Counted from the stretch's first letter, positions 20,366 to 32,352 are shown. The stretch: DNA of 64,000 nt from Sphaerulina vaccinii (GCA_022570795.1 JAKUDP010000025.1:1131001-1195000), one strand, 5' to 3'. A program made the numbers and translations. Notes: generated by a model from the sequence alone, not told the origin.

Positions 20366-22483
20366 ATGGAGCCGTCAACCTCGACCTCTGCGTGTCCCTC
20401 GTGCGGGGCAACATATGGCAGGCCTGAGCACTTGCGTAGGCATATCCTGAGCGCCCGTAAGTACTCGGTCACGCGAGCAAGCATTGATGAGATCTATTGA
20501 CTATGATCATCAGACTCTAACACTCGACCTTTCCCATGCTCTCACTGCCCCCGGGCTTTCACTCGCAGGGACGTTCTCTTGCGGCATCTTGGGACCTGCA
20601 AGAATGTACCAAGTACGAATGCCGGAACACCTCTCTTAGCTGCACTACCAAGAGGTCGAAAACGAACAGCCTGCGATTCTTGTGTTCGTCAGAAGAAGGC
20701 GTGTAATGGCACACAGCCTTGTCTGCCATGCTTGCACCGAAAGCAAGTATGTATCTTCACTGAGGCGCCCACCAGTGCAGATCATGGAGCTGCCAGCGAC
20801 AGGTCCAGAGTGGCGCGATGGCTCCAGGGAACCACCGAGGACGACACGGACGACGTTGCAGGCTCTGGAGTCCCTGATGATCCATCTGTGGTCTTCGACG
20901 ATGTCTGCACAACTGAAGACGTTCACAGTCTGCATGATGCGTCACTGAACATCGATGTACGTCGTCTTGAGTTCCTGTCGAACTTCACAGCGACCAAGGG
21001 CCTGGCAAGTTCATTCGATTGCGGGACTATAGCACAGCGTGCAATGTTTGTTGAGTGCTTGAGCGAGCATCAGGCGAACCCGAGTCTCAGCGAGATTTTG
21101 ACGGTCAAGACTTGCATCATTCTTGAAGCCTTGAAACACAATTGGGACATCTCATACAGACGAAGGGCCACTCCGACCCCATGGACTGAGGCTCTCGAGC
21201 TGGCTTGTCGCAACTTCTTTAGTAACGAGCGCATGCACTCGCATCTCGCTGCTTACTGGGCATTATGGCATCCGAACTGTCCCATCATTCATCGGCCAAC
21301 ATTCAATATTCACGAGTCGCTGCCTATGCTGTTGGCTGTGATGGCGCTTCTTGGTGCATGCCTGAGTCCAGTATCTGGTGACCGAGAATCTGCCCTGATT
21401 TGGCTCGACCCAGTCGAGGAGTGGGTGTTCTCTGCCCCTGAGTTCAGTGACGATCCACTGCAGTCGCAAGTCTATAATCAGGACGGCGGCTTCCTGCACG
21501 AACGACTGGACGCACTCCGGACGGCCTACAGCGTGATTCTCCTGCAGACTTGGGAAGGCAGTGAAGTGGCCAAGCGCCGAGCACGACGATCTCGATATAC
21601 TGACATCATTGGCGTATTCAGAAGTGTATGCAGTGGAGACGTTACTCACGGAGAGCTCTCGTTATACGCAGATGCGACGTCCAATGTTGCTGCCTGGAAA
21701 GCGTTCGCCAAAAGAGAAGAGCTGATACGTACATTAACGTATGTGGTACTTCTCGACTCGGCTTACGTGATATTCAACAACACACCACCACGAATGGCGC
21801 CAGGCGAAGCACGAGTCGGTCTCACTTGTCCAGAACCGTGCTTCCAGGCGGAAACTGTGGAGGACTGGCAGGAGTCCATCAAGATATGGTTATGCTCTGA
21901 GCTAGGCCGGCGACAACCCATGATTCATCAAGTGACCTCAATGCTGTGGGCTGAATGTCCATCAAATGCAGATGGCATCCTATTGCGTTCAATGAGCTCA
22001 CTGAACTTCTTCACCACGGTACATCGTAAGTGATGATCCTTGCAACAAACAAGCAAGGAGACCGCACAGTCTTGTGAGACACACTGACCACATTGTTTCA
22101 CAGCGCTGCACGTACAGCTATTTCACGCTCGTTGCCACCCACTCCCTGCGAGTCAGACTGCTTTGATACGTCGTGCGCTGAATGCATGGAGAAGGATTTG
22201 GCTGGAACGCACTGGCTTCGCTGGCCTGGAGGAGATAACACCAAGTCGAGCCTCTGAGTGCTGGAAGCGACTCGGCTTCGCAAGATATGCTCCCGAGTTC
22301 TGGTGTCTCGCTGATCTGATTCTCAACAGCTCTGAGAGCGTTCAGTACCAGCAGTACGACCAGAGTGGAGACACTGCAGGCCACAGCCTGGTCAACGACC
22401 TGCTCAACAGATACGACGAATCAGACATGAGCCAAGTGCACCTCCTCGTTGATATGTTTGCGAGCATCACTCTAGCAACATGA
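20366..22483 (+). CDS. transcription factor: C2H2-type fingers plus Zn2Cys6 plus fungal_trans domain
   Basis: Nuclear sequence-specific regulator, about 660 aa. Three zinc modules lie in a row. Finger 1 is in exon 1 and spans the first junction (CPSCGATYGRPEHLRRH, then ILSA-H). Finger 2 is FPCSHCPRAFTRRDVLLRH followed by LGTC, so its last ligand is Cys (C2HC). A complete Zn2Cys6 cluster follows (CDSCVRQKKACNG, PCLPCLHRKQVC). The middle region has the PF04082-like signature ALWHPNCPIIHRPTF followed by a helical stretch. Exons: 20366-20456, 20514-22025, 22104-22483; introns 20457-20513 (GTAAGT...CATCAG) and 22026-22103 (GTAAGT...TCACAG). Being immediately upstream of the oxidase gene, it may regulate that gene; this is inference. 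Confidence 0.9.
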
Positions 22484-22820
22484 AACCCACAAGCGACACT
22501 GCAGAGAGCACTACGAGCTCTCGCAACCATCATCTGATACAACTTCCGGATTCTGTATAAGTGCAGACAACGATCATGTGACAGTCGGACACCAGCCATG
22601 TGGGGAATTGTCCGACCATACAACGACCACTTCCACTTCCGGTGATACCCCTCTTGGACGATCCTTGCTCCACACTGAGCTTGTGGCCAGAGGTCGATCG
22701 ATATCAGACTTGGACAGTGACTGCTCTCAGCATATAAGAACCACTATGACCCATCTGTTGAACTTCTGGCCAACCGCCAGGCTCAACACTCTACTACCCC
22801 TCAAATACCTTTACCTCGTC
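22484..22820. other. intergenic, promoter of the oxidase gene
   Basis: About 340 nt. The frame of the next gene stays open upstream to 22578, but homology of the N-terminus to vanillyl-alcohol oxidase supports ATG 22821. The rest is probably 5' leader and promoter. Confidence 0.45.
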
Positions 22821-24727
22821 ATGAAGCAAGTCGATGAATTCCAAGGAGAAGATGGTGGGCTTGGCCCATCACCTGCTGCTTTCCGTGCACCTGCTGGAGG
22901 ACAGGCTAGCGATCAACCACTTCGTCTGCCACCTAACACAAGCCTCGAGAAGTTCACGGACTTCATGAGATCGATCGAAGGCATTGTTGGGCTCGAGAAT
23001 GCTACTGTGGTCTCGAATGATGCTGAGCTTCAGCACGAAGACTACATGAATCCAAGCAAGGCACATGATGTAAGTCCATGACATGCTTACATGCGATCCT
23101 CGAGCTCATCATTAGACAGATGTACTACATCGCCGAGAAAGAGTACTTCGTCAGCAGCGCCGTGGTAGCGCCTCGTAATGTCGCTGAAGTCCAGGCGATC
23201 ATGAGATTATGCAACGAGTTCGAAATACCAGTATGGCCATTTTCAATCGGCAGGAATGTAGGCTATGGTGGAGCAGCACCAAGAGTTCCGGGCAGTGTCG
23301 GCCTGGACATGGGTCGAAACATGCGAAAAGTCCTCGAAGTCAACGAAGATGGCGCCTTCGCTGTCGTTGAACCCGGTGTGACGTTCATGGATCTCCACAA
23401 CTACCTCGTCGAGCGAAACCTACGAGACAAACTCTGGATTGATACACCAGATCTAGGTGGCGGCTCTGTGATCGGCAATACGATTGAGCGTGGAGTTGGC
23501 TATACTCCATATGGTGATCATTGGATGATGCATTGTGGTATGGAAGTGGTGCTACCCGATGGCACTCTGTGGCGAAGTGGCATGGGCGGACTACCAAACC
23601 CAAAAGCAGATCCAAATGCGAGACCTGAAGACCAAGCCTGGAACGAGACATTCGGCCTCTTCAACTATGGCTTTGGCCAGTACAACGATGGGATCTTCAC
23701 GCAATCGTCGCTAGGCATCGTCGTCAAGATGGGCATCTGGCTCATGGTCAATCGTAAGTGGTGGCACAGCAGCTAATACAAGAACATGCTGACCTGTGAT
23801 CTAGCTGGTGGATACCAATCATACCTCATCACCTTTCCCAAGGACTCCGACCTGCACAAAGCTATCGAGATTATTCGTCCACTACGAGTGGGCATGGTTC
23901 TACAGAATGTTCCGACGATGAGACATATCCTACTCGATGCCGCCGTGATGGGCAATCGAAAGTCCTACAAAGAATCAGACGATTTGCTCACAGACGAGGA
24001 AATGGATGCCATCGCAAAGAAGCTCAATCTCGGCAGATGGAACTTCTATGGTGCTGTCTACGGACCTGAACCAGTCCGTCAAGTACTGCTCAGTGTCATC
24101 AAGCAGTCTTTCCTCTCCATCGAGGGTGCGAAGTACTACGAGCCACGAGACATGCCAGACAACCTCGTCTTACAGACACGCCACGATACCTTGCAAGGCA
24201 TTCCAAGTACCACTGAGCTCAGATGGGTTGATTGGTCAGTGTACTCTCAGCACGCTAGCTGAAACCTGCTAACACATCTAATCAGGCTCCCCAACGGCTC
24301 CCACCTCTTCTTCAGCCCAATAGCCAAAGTCTCCGGCCCCGACGGCGTAGCCCAATACGAAGTCACTCGTAAACGCTGCGAAGAAGCCGGCTTCGACTTC
24401 ATCGGAACTTTTGTCATCGGAATGAGAGAAATGCACCACATCGTCTGCATAGTCTTCAACCGCAAAGATCCCGAGTCAAGACGTCGTGCACACTGGCTCA
24501 TCAAGACTCTCATTGATGATGCTGCTGAGAGGGGCTGGGGCGAATATCGCACGCATCTTGCTGTCATGGATCAGATTGCGAAGACTTATAGTTGGAATGA
24601 TCATGCGCAGTTGAGGTTGAATGAGAAGATTAAGGAGGCGTTGGATCCTAAGGGGATTTTGAGTCCGGGGAAGAATGGAGTTTGGCCGAAGGGGATGAGG
24701 GCTGAGGATTATGAGGTGCCGATGTAG
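22821..24727 (+). CDS. vanillyl-alcohol oxidase-type FAD oxidase
   Basis: Flavoenzyme oxidising para-substituted phenols (vanillyl alcohol, 4-alkylphenols, eugenol-like compounds) with O2, giving H2O2. About 584 aa. The PCMH FAD-binding domain shows VVAPRNVAEVQAI, SIGRNVGYGGAAPR and VVEPGVTFMDLHNYL. Catalytic features of Penicillium VAO are kept: the Asp170 equivalent in LWIDTPDLGGG, the His that carries covalent FAD in MREMHHIVCIVFN, and the Tyr-Arg pair in GWGEYRTHL (about residue 524). The C-terminus PKGILSPGKNGVW is typical. Exons: 22821-23069, 23120-23753, 23805-24234, 24286-24727; introns 23070-23119, 23754-23804, 24235-24285, all GT-AG and phase-consistent. A role in lignin-derived phenol catabolism is likely from the family. 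Confidence 0.94.
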
Positions 24728-25189
24728 TGGTGCTGATGATGAAGTGATGATTGTCTCTGAGCTTACCATTCTTAATCTTCCTTGGCTCAGAGCCGATGTT
24801 GTGAGCTTGGTAGCTGCCGTGACGATGAGACGAAGGCTTGAAGCGGTAAGAGGGCGTGTTATAGTGTGAGGCACGATGCGAGGAATTGCTGTTTTTGTAC
24901 AAATGCATTCTGCAGCGCTATGCTAGGGTATCTCATGCTCCGCTCGTATCTCATGCTACGCTCGTATCCCATGCTCCGCTTGTATCTCATGCTATGCTCA
25001 ATCGTGTCGTTCGTTACTGTCTTCCCCTTCAGTACTGCAGTCATCGCCACCCTGACGGAGATGTGCACTGGATCGTGATGTGATCGCTCAGCATCCGTGA
25101 TACCATTTCACCCTTGCAAGGAGACCGCTCGCGTTGTCGTGGTGCTCAGCTGCCACGCGGAGAGCTGAACGTAAGGAAACCGTATCTTC
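24728..25189. other. intergenic, convergent 3' regions
   Basis: About 460 nt between convergent genes. It contains the 18-nt minisatellite described separately; otherwise nothing is recognised. Confidence 0.5.
24928..24999. repeat. 18-nt minisatellite, four copies
   Basis: Four head-to-tail copies of an 18-nt unit close to GTATCTCATGCTCCGCTC, each differing by one to three bases. They lie between the convergent stops of the oxidase and the 613-aa gene. There is no spacer, so it is not CRISPR-like. Confidence 0.9.
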
Positions 25190-27031
25190 TCAAGCCCTGC
25201 CCTTGCCTTTTCCCTTGAGAGGTGAGGTCAAATGATCATCGTCATCATCGCCACTTGGCAAGTTCTCCAAGTACAACGCGATCGCTGGCTGCCAGCTGGT
25301 ATCGAGTGCAGTTCCTGGCAACCACAAAGCATCACTCTGCCTAGTAATCACTCCCTCGGCCTCGTCATGAGCTCGGACGTGGTAGACCGGCTCGCCATCA
25401 CCATCGAAGTGGATGCCGAGAACTGTTTGTACCTGGCCCACCGGCGCAGCAGGAAACTCAGGCTCGGTAGGTGCTTCAGGCTCGGTTGGTGGTTCGGGCT
25501 CGGTAAGTGCTTCGGCCTCGCGGGGACTGAACAAGTTGTTGAAAACGCCAGAGATCGAACGTCCTCCTGCGACGAAAGGCTTAGCCACTGTGTTTCCGCC
25601 TCGTCTCCAGGAATCTTGATTCATGATCCAGTTCTTGCGATCTACTGGACCGGACGGCTCATCGAAGACAGGAGTTGGGTTTCGACCAAAGAGGGTGGAA
25701 TGCTTTCCACCTCTCACGGTATTGTAGCCCCGCTTGGCCCAGTCTTGAGGTCCTCTCTTCTTTGGAACTTGTATCGTGTCCGATGAACCACCTCGCGACG
25801 GAGATCCAAGGGCGAGATTGGCCACTCTCGAGTTGACTGAGCCTGACTTGTTCTGAGCGCCAGGTCGTCCCTTTGGCGTAGTCGGTGTGCCGGAGTCAGA
25901 AGCTTTGGTGGCGACATTCTTAGTCTTGGGATCTCCTTCTTGGTCGGTGACCTCGGTGTTGAGAGAATGGTCGTAGAGCTCAGCTCTCAAGTTGAAGACA
26001 GCCTCGAGATCTGCCTGCAGAACCTGGATGGGTGTGATGAACACCGCATAGCTCATGTCGTTCGCGTCCTTGTCCTTTATTGGCTCACCTGCAAGGATCA
26101 TGCCCACATCTTCTGCTTTGGCGTTGTACACCATCCCAGCAGAGTCACCGTGCCAAGCAACTGCGTATCCTGCGTCAAGTGGTCTCACTCCACACTCATA
26201 GCTACCCTTAATCCCGGGAACCAGCTTCACCTTTTGCTTCTGTGAAGCAGCCTGTCCTGCGGTGACGTTGGTAAAACACGCTGCCTTCTCAACTATGGCG
26301 TTCGGGTGAAGCTCTCCCATGCTACGAATGGTTTTGTGCGCGCGGAATAGATCGAACTCCTGAGGGTATGCATCCAGGTGAGGCATTGTCTTCGGTAGTG
26401 CGTTGATGCATCGACCGTGATGGCGTGGATCTATACTTGCCGCGACATAGTCGAGTAGGTGTTTCTCCTCCGGCTTGTCCCAGTTGGTCTTGGCAAGTGC
26501 CTCGGGGTATGCAGCAAGACGACGACCCGAGCTGAGATACACCTGGCCTACGATCTCCTGCTGGACAGGATTATCCTTGGCGTGTTTCTCGTCTGCTGCA
26601 ATGATGGCTTCCAGTTTTGGTATCATCGATCGGGCCTCCAGGTGTCGATCTTGCTCTGTGGAAGTGCATGCGAGAAGCGCTGATGTGCCTTGGAGAGGCG
26701 AAGCTTTGAATGCTGCAAGAGTCTCGTAGTAGAACTCCAGGCGTCTCTTGCGGGTATAGAAAGTGTTTTCGGCATCAGCCTGGCTGCTCAAGGCGATTGC
26801 AATCTTCTTTTCAGCTGCTTCCTCAGGATACATGATGTCGTTTGTTTCTCCCTTGTTGTCAGTACTGAAGATGACGTGCTGGGACATCAGTGCCACGACT
26901 AAGACATTGCTGTTTTCGTCTCTGCAGAGCTTGCCGTTGAACAGTGATCTCAGCACGAAGAAGCCTCCGACAGTGCCTCGCTGATGATTCGTGTGCCGAT
27001 TTTTGTGAACGGCAGCTGAACCACCGAACAT
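25190..27031 (-). CDS. hypothetical protein, 613 aa
   Basis: No family recognised. The N-terminal 330 residues look folded (VGGFFVLRSLFNGKL, VVALMSQHVIFSTD, RPLDAGYAVAWHGDSAG, AVFITPIQVLQADLEAVF). The remainder is low-complexity: Ser/Gly/Lys-rich, then a Glu-Pro-Thr repeat (EPEPPTEPEAPTEPE), an Asp run near the end (SGDDDDDHL), and a basic tail (LKGKGKGRA). A second small module, TVLGIHFDGDGEPVYHVRAH, sits after the repeat and resembles a chromo-like strand pattern, but weakly. Single exon with no signal peptide or membrane helix. Confidence 0.75.
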   Translation of the reverse strand: MFGGSAAVHKNRHTNHQRGTVGGFFVLRSLFNGKLCRDENSNVLVVALMSQHVIFSTDNKGETNDIMYPEEAAEKKIAIALSSQADAENTFYTRKRRLEFYYETLAAFKASPLQGTSALLACTSTEQDRHLEARSMIPKLEAIIAADEKHAKDNPVQQEIVGQVYLSSGRRLAAYPEALAKTNWDKPEEKHLLDYVAASIDPRHHGRCINALPKTMPHLDAYPQEFDLFRAHKTIRSMGELHPNAIVEKAACFTNVTAGQAASQKQKVKLVPGIKGSYECGVRPLDAGYAVAWHGDSAGMVYNAKAEDVGMILAGEPIKDKDANDMSYAVFITPIQVLQADLEAVFNLRAELYDHSLNTEVTDQEGDPKTKNVATKASDSGTPTTPKGRPGAQNKSGSVNSRVANLALGSPSRGGSSDTIQVPKKRGPQDWAKRGYNTVRGGKHSTLFGRNPTPVFDEPSGPVDRKNWIMNQDSWRRGGNTVAKPFVAGGRSISGVFNNLFSPREAEALTEPEPPTEPEAPTEPEFPAAPVGQVQTVLGIHFDGDGEPVYHVRAHDEAEGVITRQSDALWLPGTALDTSWQPAIALYLENLPSGDDDDDHLTSPLKGKGKGRA

Positions 27032-27790
27032 GGTGTACTTGTCCGTGCGTGGAGTCTCCTTGCGCCACAGTACAAGAATTTATGTCGCGGAGCGGGTCAG
27101 GCAAATCTTATCTGGTAGGCAACATTCTCAGAACTCTCTGGTATGTGCCTGAAAAAAGTGAGGACAAGTCACAAAGGTTCCATGGGCGATGTGTTTTGAG
27201 CAAGCGAACTCAATTCTGTCTGCGAAGAGTGCGAGGCAGTGAACAAACGACACCAGCTGGCATGACGCAGAGCACAAACGCGTGTCTCAGCATCTGTCTC
27301 CGCGCGAAATGCAGGCACCCAGGCAACGAAGTCACGAGCGGACTAGTGACGGATTCTATGCACCTCAGCGGAGATGTTTGTCGAGTCCAGCATCCAGTCC
27401 AGCACAGTAAGGCATTGTCGTCTGACATGCCTGGCCTCATTTACGCCTAGATTCTTGTTCGTTTTGGGAAGGTTTTGTATCTCGACTATGATATCGAATC
27501 CTGAACAAGGGAGCTTCGATCACCTGTAATGATGGTACAGGCACTTTAGCAAAGATGAAGATGAGTTCGATGAAGGTGAAGTCTATGATCTCTGTGAGGA
27601 ACGAGGATGGATGTCTTCGCGCCCATTATCTAAGCAAAGCAGACCCACTTTCCAGTCGAGTCAAAGCTTTGCTGCTGAGGTGAAGGACCTCGGTCCAAGG
27701 CATGTTCCCAGGCTTCTGCATGCTTCATAGACCAGGTCCAACCTCACCTTGAGCCCCAAGATGTAGTCTCATCACTCAACGGCCAGCAAT
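27032..27790. other. intergenic, divergent promoters
   Basis: About 760 nt between divergently transcribed genes (613-aa protein on -, APH-type kinase on +). Short frames only; nothing else recognised. Confidence 0.45.
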
Positions 27791-28974
27791 ATGGCAGGCC
27801 CCATCAGACAACCCATCAACCTGGACAATCTGTCCAAGTATATCGATCAACATGCTCCAGAGATCAAGACTCCGCTGGACGTGAAGCAGGTAATCCATTC
27901 CCTGAGCAGGTGTAGATACGAGAGCTATGCTGACAACGATATCGACAGTTTGGCTATGGCCAGAGTAATCCCACATACCTCCTAACCGATAAAACTGGCT
28001 CGAAATATGTCATGCGAAAGAAGCCTCCGGGAAAGCTTCTCTCAAAGACCGCCCACCAAGTCGACCGCGAATACCGCATAATAGCAGCATTACAGGATAC
28101 AGACGTACCAGTCCCAAAAGCCATATGCCTCTGCGAAGATGACAGCATCGTGGGCACACCCTTCTACATCATGGGCTTCCTCAACGGCCGCATCTTCGCC
28201 GACCCAGCCATTCCAGACGTCTCACCCGAACATCGAAATGCAATGTGGAAGAGCGCAGTAACAACTTTGGCGAAATTCCACAGCGTCCCACCTAAGAGCG
28301 TGAACATGGAAAACTTTGGTCGACCAAACAATTTCTACAATCGTCAATTGAAGACTTTCGCGACGTTGAGTGTTGCTCAAGCGAAGACGAAGGATATCGA
28401 GACAGGAGAGCCTGTGGGCCCGATTCCACATTATGATGATATGGTGAAGTTCTTTGGAAATTCTGCAACTCAACCGAAAGATCGTGGGACGTTTGTGCAT
28501 GGAGATTATAAGATTGATAATATGGTCTTTCATCCTACTGAGCCTTATGTTATTGGTATTTTGGACTGGGAGATGGCGACGATTGGACACCCGCTTTCAG
28601 ATGTTGTGAATTTGACTGCGCCTTGGGTATCAGCTGGGAACCCGCTTGCTGAAGCAGCAGGAAAGGCGAATCAGAGCTTTAGGGATGGAGCTACGCCGGG
28701 TTTGCCGACTAAGGCTGAGGTGCTGAAGTGGTATCATGAGGTTGTGAGTTGGAAGTTTTCTCAGAAGGAGGTTACGTGGGGTGATGCGTTTGGACTTTAT
28801 CGAGGTGCGATTATTTGCCAGGGTATTGCTGCGAGATATGCTGTGAGACAGGCGAGTAGCCCGAACGCGAAAGAGTATGGTGTGCAGATGAGACCTTTTG
28901 GAAACATGGCATGGAGTGCGGTCCAGAAATATGGCGAGCAGGCGAGGGAAGAACAGGGTAAAGCAAAGTTATAA
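27791..28974 (+). CDS. APH-family phosphotransferase (ACAD10/11 N-terminal-like)
   Basis: Kinase-fold phosphotransferase of the aminoglycoside phosphotransferase/choline kinase superfamily, closest in pattern to the APH domain found in ACAD10/11; the natural substrate is unknown. About 374 aa. Seen: the N-lobe FGYGQSNPTYLL glycine-rich loop, KYVMRKKPPGKLL with the ATP-binding Lys, HQVDREYRII, the catalytic loop FVHGDYKIDNM (HxDxxxxN), and the metal-binding ILDWEMATIGHPLSD. Exons 27791-27889 and 27949-28974; intron 27890-27948 (GTAATC...CGACAG). The spliced exon 1 supplies the start of the N-lobe. Predicted cytosolic; no acyl-CoA dehydrogenase domain is attached. Confidence 0.92.
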
Positions 28975-30249
28975 GCTTCTTCTGGTCTTGTATAAAGGAT
29001 ACAGTTTTGTCCTCGATCTTCTTTCCGACGTTCAGGATCTCTGCAACTTACCAATGCTGACTTCTTTGTCGAGTAGATCTCGCCATGCCGACTCCAGTAC
29101 TGAGGTGGTAGACGCTCGTCCGAAGCCGAGTCGGAGGAGCTGTCGACTTGGCGAAGTGCACGTACTGGCTGCCGCTGTCGGCCTGTGTAGGGGCCACCTG
29201 AGTGCAACCTGAAGACAACTCGAGAGCGCACTTGAGGTTGCGCTCAGGCTGAGCTTACGTTGACGAGACTCAAGCGCTCCCGTCCTTGATGGTCTCGACG
29301 TAGGACCTGGCCGATACTGCTGACCACGTGAAGCTACGAACTTCCATGACTGGCTATGGACCTGCAATACATCCCATACGACACCTTCTAGAAGTCTTGG
29401 AAACGAGGTGTTGGCACTCGTCGTTCTTCTCCTCGCTCGTTGATCGCAAGGTGGTAATAAATGCAGGAAGGCTTCTCTTCTGCTCCGCGGACAGCCAGTG
29501 CGTAGAGCAAGTCGGTCGCAAGAGGCTGAATGTGGTAAGAACTCCATCGCGAAGAACGGAATCCTCCAATGTCAAGAGAAGACCAAGATGCTGGTGTTGT
29601 TGGCAGTTAAAGAATTGATGGAGTTGAGTGAGAACGTGGTCAAATATGGGGTTTTGATTGGTTTCTTCAACTCCACCCAGACAAGCAACGCGTCAAACTT
29701 CTACGCAACTTCAACATCAGATTCACAAACACATGCGGCATGTCTTCGCATAAGAGGGAACAGCGACAATTCGCCAATACAGCGCCTCGAAGTTACTGAT
29801 GAAGGCATATCCAGCTTCACAATGGCCACATCACACAAGATCACGGACGACGTTGCTACGGTGGAAGCACGTATATCAAGACCATCCGAATCTCCAACAA
29901 AGCATAGATACTGCCCAGCGATCGTCTAAATGCTCAGCGTTCCCTGCCATGCCGGTCTGCTGAGCAGCCAAGTGCCTTAACCAGCACTCTCTACCGTGTG
30001 CACACGAAGACGAACCACCCTGTGAGGCCATGGCAGCATCTCACTGATCAGATTGTGCATTTGCCACGAGGCAGAGTCTTCAACGTTGCGGTCATGGCAA
30101 TGCTTGTCCTTCACACGTTTTGCCATGAGTGTGGCTGGCAACTATGGTATAAGTATTGACGTGCTACAGTGCTCTTGTTCTTACTCCAGCATCCAGGATC
30201 AACCCAATAACATACACAGCCCTTGATAGTAGGACATACTCTCAACATC
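28975..30249. other. intergenic, 1.3 kb
   Basis: No supported gene. A + strand frame at 29498-29929 (143 codons) has loosely protein-like composition but no domain, and antisense frames compete. Probably 3' UTR plus the promoter of the phosphate symporter. Confidence 0.4.
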
Positions 30250-32084
30250 ATGGCTGCCCTACCGCAATATACCTATGTCTTTGCCTTGGGCTTGATCTTC
30301 GCCTTCCTCGATGCCTGGAACATCGGAGCCAACGATGTCGCCAATTCGTTCGCGACGTCAGTCTCGTCGAGGTCCTTGACCTTGATCCAAGCTATGTGCA
30401 TCGGTGCGGTCATGGAGTTCCTTGGAGCGGTGCTTGCAGGGTGAGTACAGCCACGCCTTCAAATGATTGTGGAAGAACTGCTAACACTCTTTGCAGCTCT
30501 CGTGTCGCGGGCACGATCAGAAACGACATCATTCAAATCTCGGAATTCGAGGAGACGCCGTCGGTTCTCATGCTGGGAATGCTCTGTGCTTTGATCGGCT
30601 CCTCGCTCTTCTTGACCCTCGCTACCAAGATCGGGCTGCCAGTCTCTACAACACACTGCATCATCGGAGGTATCATCGGTGTCGGCTTTGCAACTGTGGG
30701 TGCCAATGGTATTGACTGGAGCTGGGAGGGTGTCTCTCAAGTCTTCGCTGCGTGGGGTATTGCACCCTGCGTCGCAGGTAGCTTCGGAGCCATCTTGTTC
30801 CTGTTCACCAAGTACGGTGTCATGAAGAGCAAGAACCCTCTGCTTATGGGTCTGTTGACCATTCCGGTCTTCTTCGGTATCACTTCGGGTATCCTTACCA
30901 TGTTGGTTTTCTGGAAGGGAGCCGCCTCGCTCGATCTTGATGATTGGGGAGTGGCTCCAACTGTCGGCACCATCTTCGGTGTTGCTGGTGGTGTTGCTCT
31001 GCTCTCTGCAGTCTTCCTAATGCCATTCATCTACGTCCGCCTGGTCAAGGAGGATTGGAAGCTCAAGCAATGGGAGATCATCAAGGGACCTCTCCTGCTC
31101 CGCCGACCCGACGCTGGACCAGTCCCAGCAGGCATGCGTCTCGTACCAGACTACTATGCCGGCCACAAGACCCGCGAAGAGCTGGACAACGAAGGCCGCA
31201 TGACCAGCAACGATCGTTCCAGCGATGAAGAGTCCCTCGATAAGACTCAGGTGGATGTTGATAACATCAGCTCCGAGAAACGACGAGAGTCATACGTGGA
31301 CAACCCAGCTGTCGCCATGGCCGAAAGGCCAGCAGAACCCTCTGTCGCCGCAGTGCCACGCAAGTGGTGGGAGCCAGCTCAACTCTGGACCACTCTCAAA
31401 TGGACATTCTTCCGTGGTGTCATGATCGACATCGTCTCCGAGCAGAGTCAGGTCGACACCAACGAGCCAAAGTTCCTCCAACGTCTCCTCGTCGGCAAGA
31501 ATTTGGCAGACAAGCACGCTCGAGTGGAGCACTACGATAACAAAGTCGAGCATCTCTACTCCTTCCTTCAAGTCATGACAGCTGCCACAGCATCCTTCGG
31601 CCACGGAGCCAACGATGTTGCCAATGCCATGGGTCCTTTGTCTGCTATCTACCAAATCTGGCAAACAAACACCGCAGGCGAGGACAGTGATGTGCCGATC
31701 TGGGTTCTCATTTTCGGGGGTGCTGCTATCTCGATCGGTCTCTGGACATATGGCTACAACCTCATGCGCAATCTCGGAAACAGAATCACGCTGCATTCGC
31801 CAGCTCGTGGGTTCTGTATGGAGCTTGGTGCAGCTGTTACTGTTGTGTTGGCTACACGTCTTGCGCTTCCAGTCTCTACTACACAGTGCATTATTGGAGC
31901 TACTGTTGGTGTTGGACTTTGCGCTGGCGACTATAAGGCTATCAACTGGAGGATGGTCACTTGGTCGTACATGGGCTGGTTCATCACTTTGCCTTCGACT
32001 GCACTTCTTTCGGGTCTGCTTATGGCTTTCACGATCAATGCGCCTCAGTGGGGTCGGACTCCGGCTGCTGTTCCGATCGTTTAG
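30250..32084 (+). CDS. PHO89: sodium/phosphate symporter (PHO89/PHO-4 type)
   Basis: High-affinity inorganic phosphate transporter of the PiT family in the plasma membrane. About 592 aa. The inverted repeat signature appears twice: IGANDVANSFATSV with PVSTTHCIIGG in the N-half, and HGANDVANAMGPL with PVSTTQCIIGA in the C-half. The halves flank a long acidic cytosolic loop (around residues 310-400, containing DRSSDEESLDKTQ), typical of this family and a plausible phosphoregulation site. Exons 30250-30440 and 30497-32084; intron 30441-30496 (GTGAGT...TTGCAG). ATG 30250 was chosen because a longer + frame from 30156 is out of phase before the splice. Fungal PHO89 genes are usually induced by phosphate limitation. 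Confidence 0.96.
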
Positions 32085-32352
32085 AGAATTGGTTGCGTTA
32101 CATACATGAAGTGTCAGAATAGCATTAGCTATAGTAAATTCTACGTTTTTGCGGAGTTGGTACGCACTGCTCTCAAGTTCCAAGTCAGTATACCTGTCAA
32201 TGTTCTCATCCACCCAAAGCCATCTGGGTTACGGACATAGTTACTTGTTGGGCACTGACATACACGGCAGAATTTGCGATCACACGCATGATCATCAGAT
32301 CTTTATCTCATTTCTCATCATATGGTTGAGCTCTGCTCTATGTCCAAGGATC
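32085..32352. other. short convergent intergenic region
   Basis: 267 nt between the stops of PHO89 and the subtilisin gene; presumably two overlapping or abutting 3' UTRs. Nothing else recognised. Confidence 0.5.

Noticed and set aside
24928..24999. CRISPR-like array
   Set aside because: The repeats are head-to-tail with no spacers and the genome is eukaryotic.
31290..32213. 307-codon - strand frame
   Set aside because: It is antisense to the C-terminal half of the PHO89-type transporter and has His/Asp/Cys-rich shadow composition.
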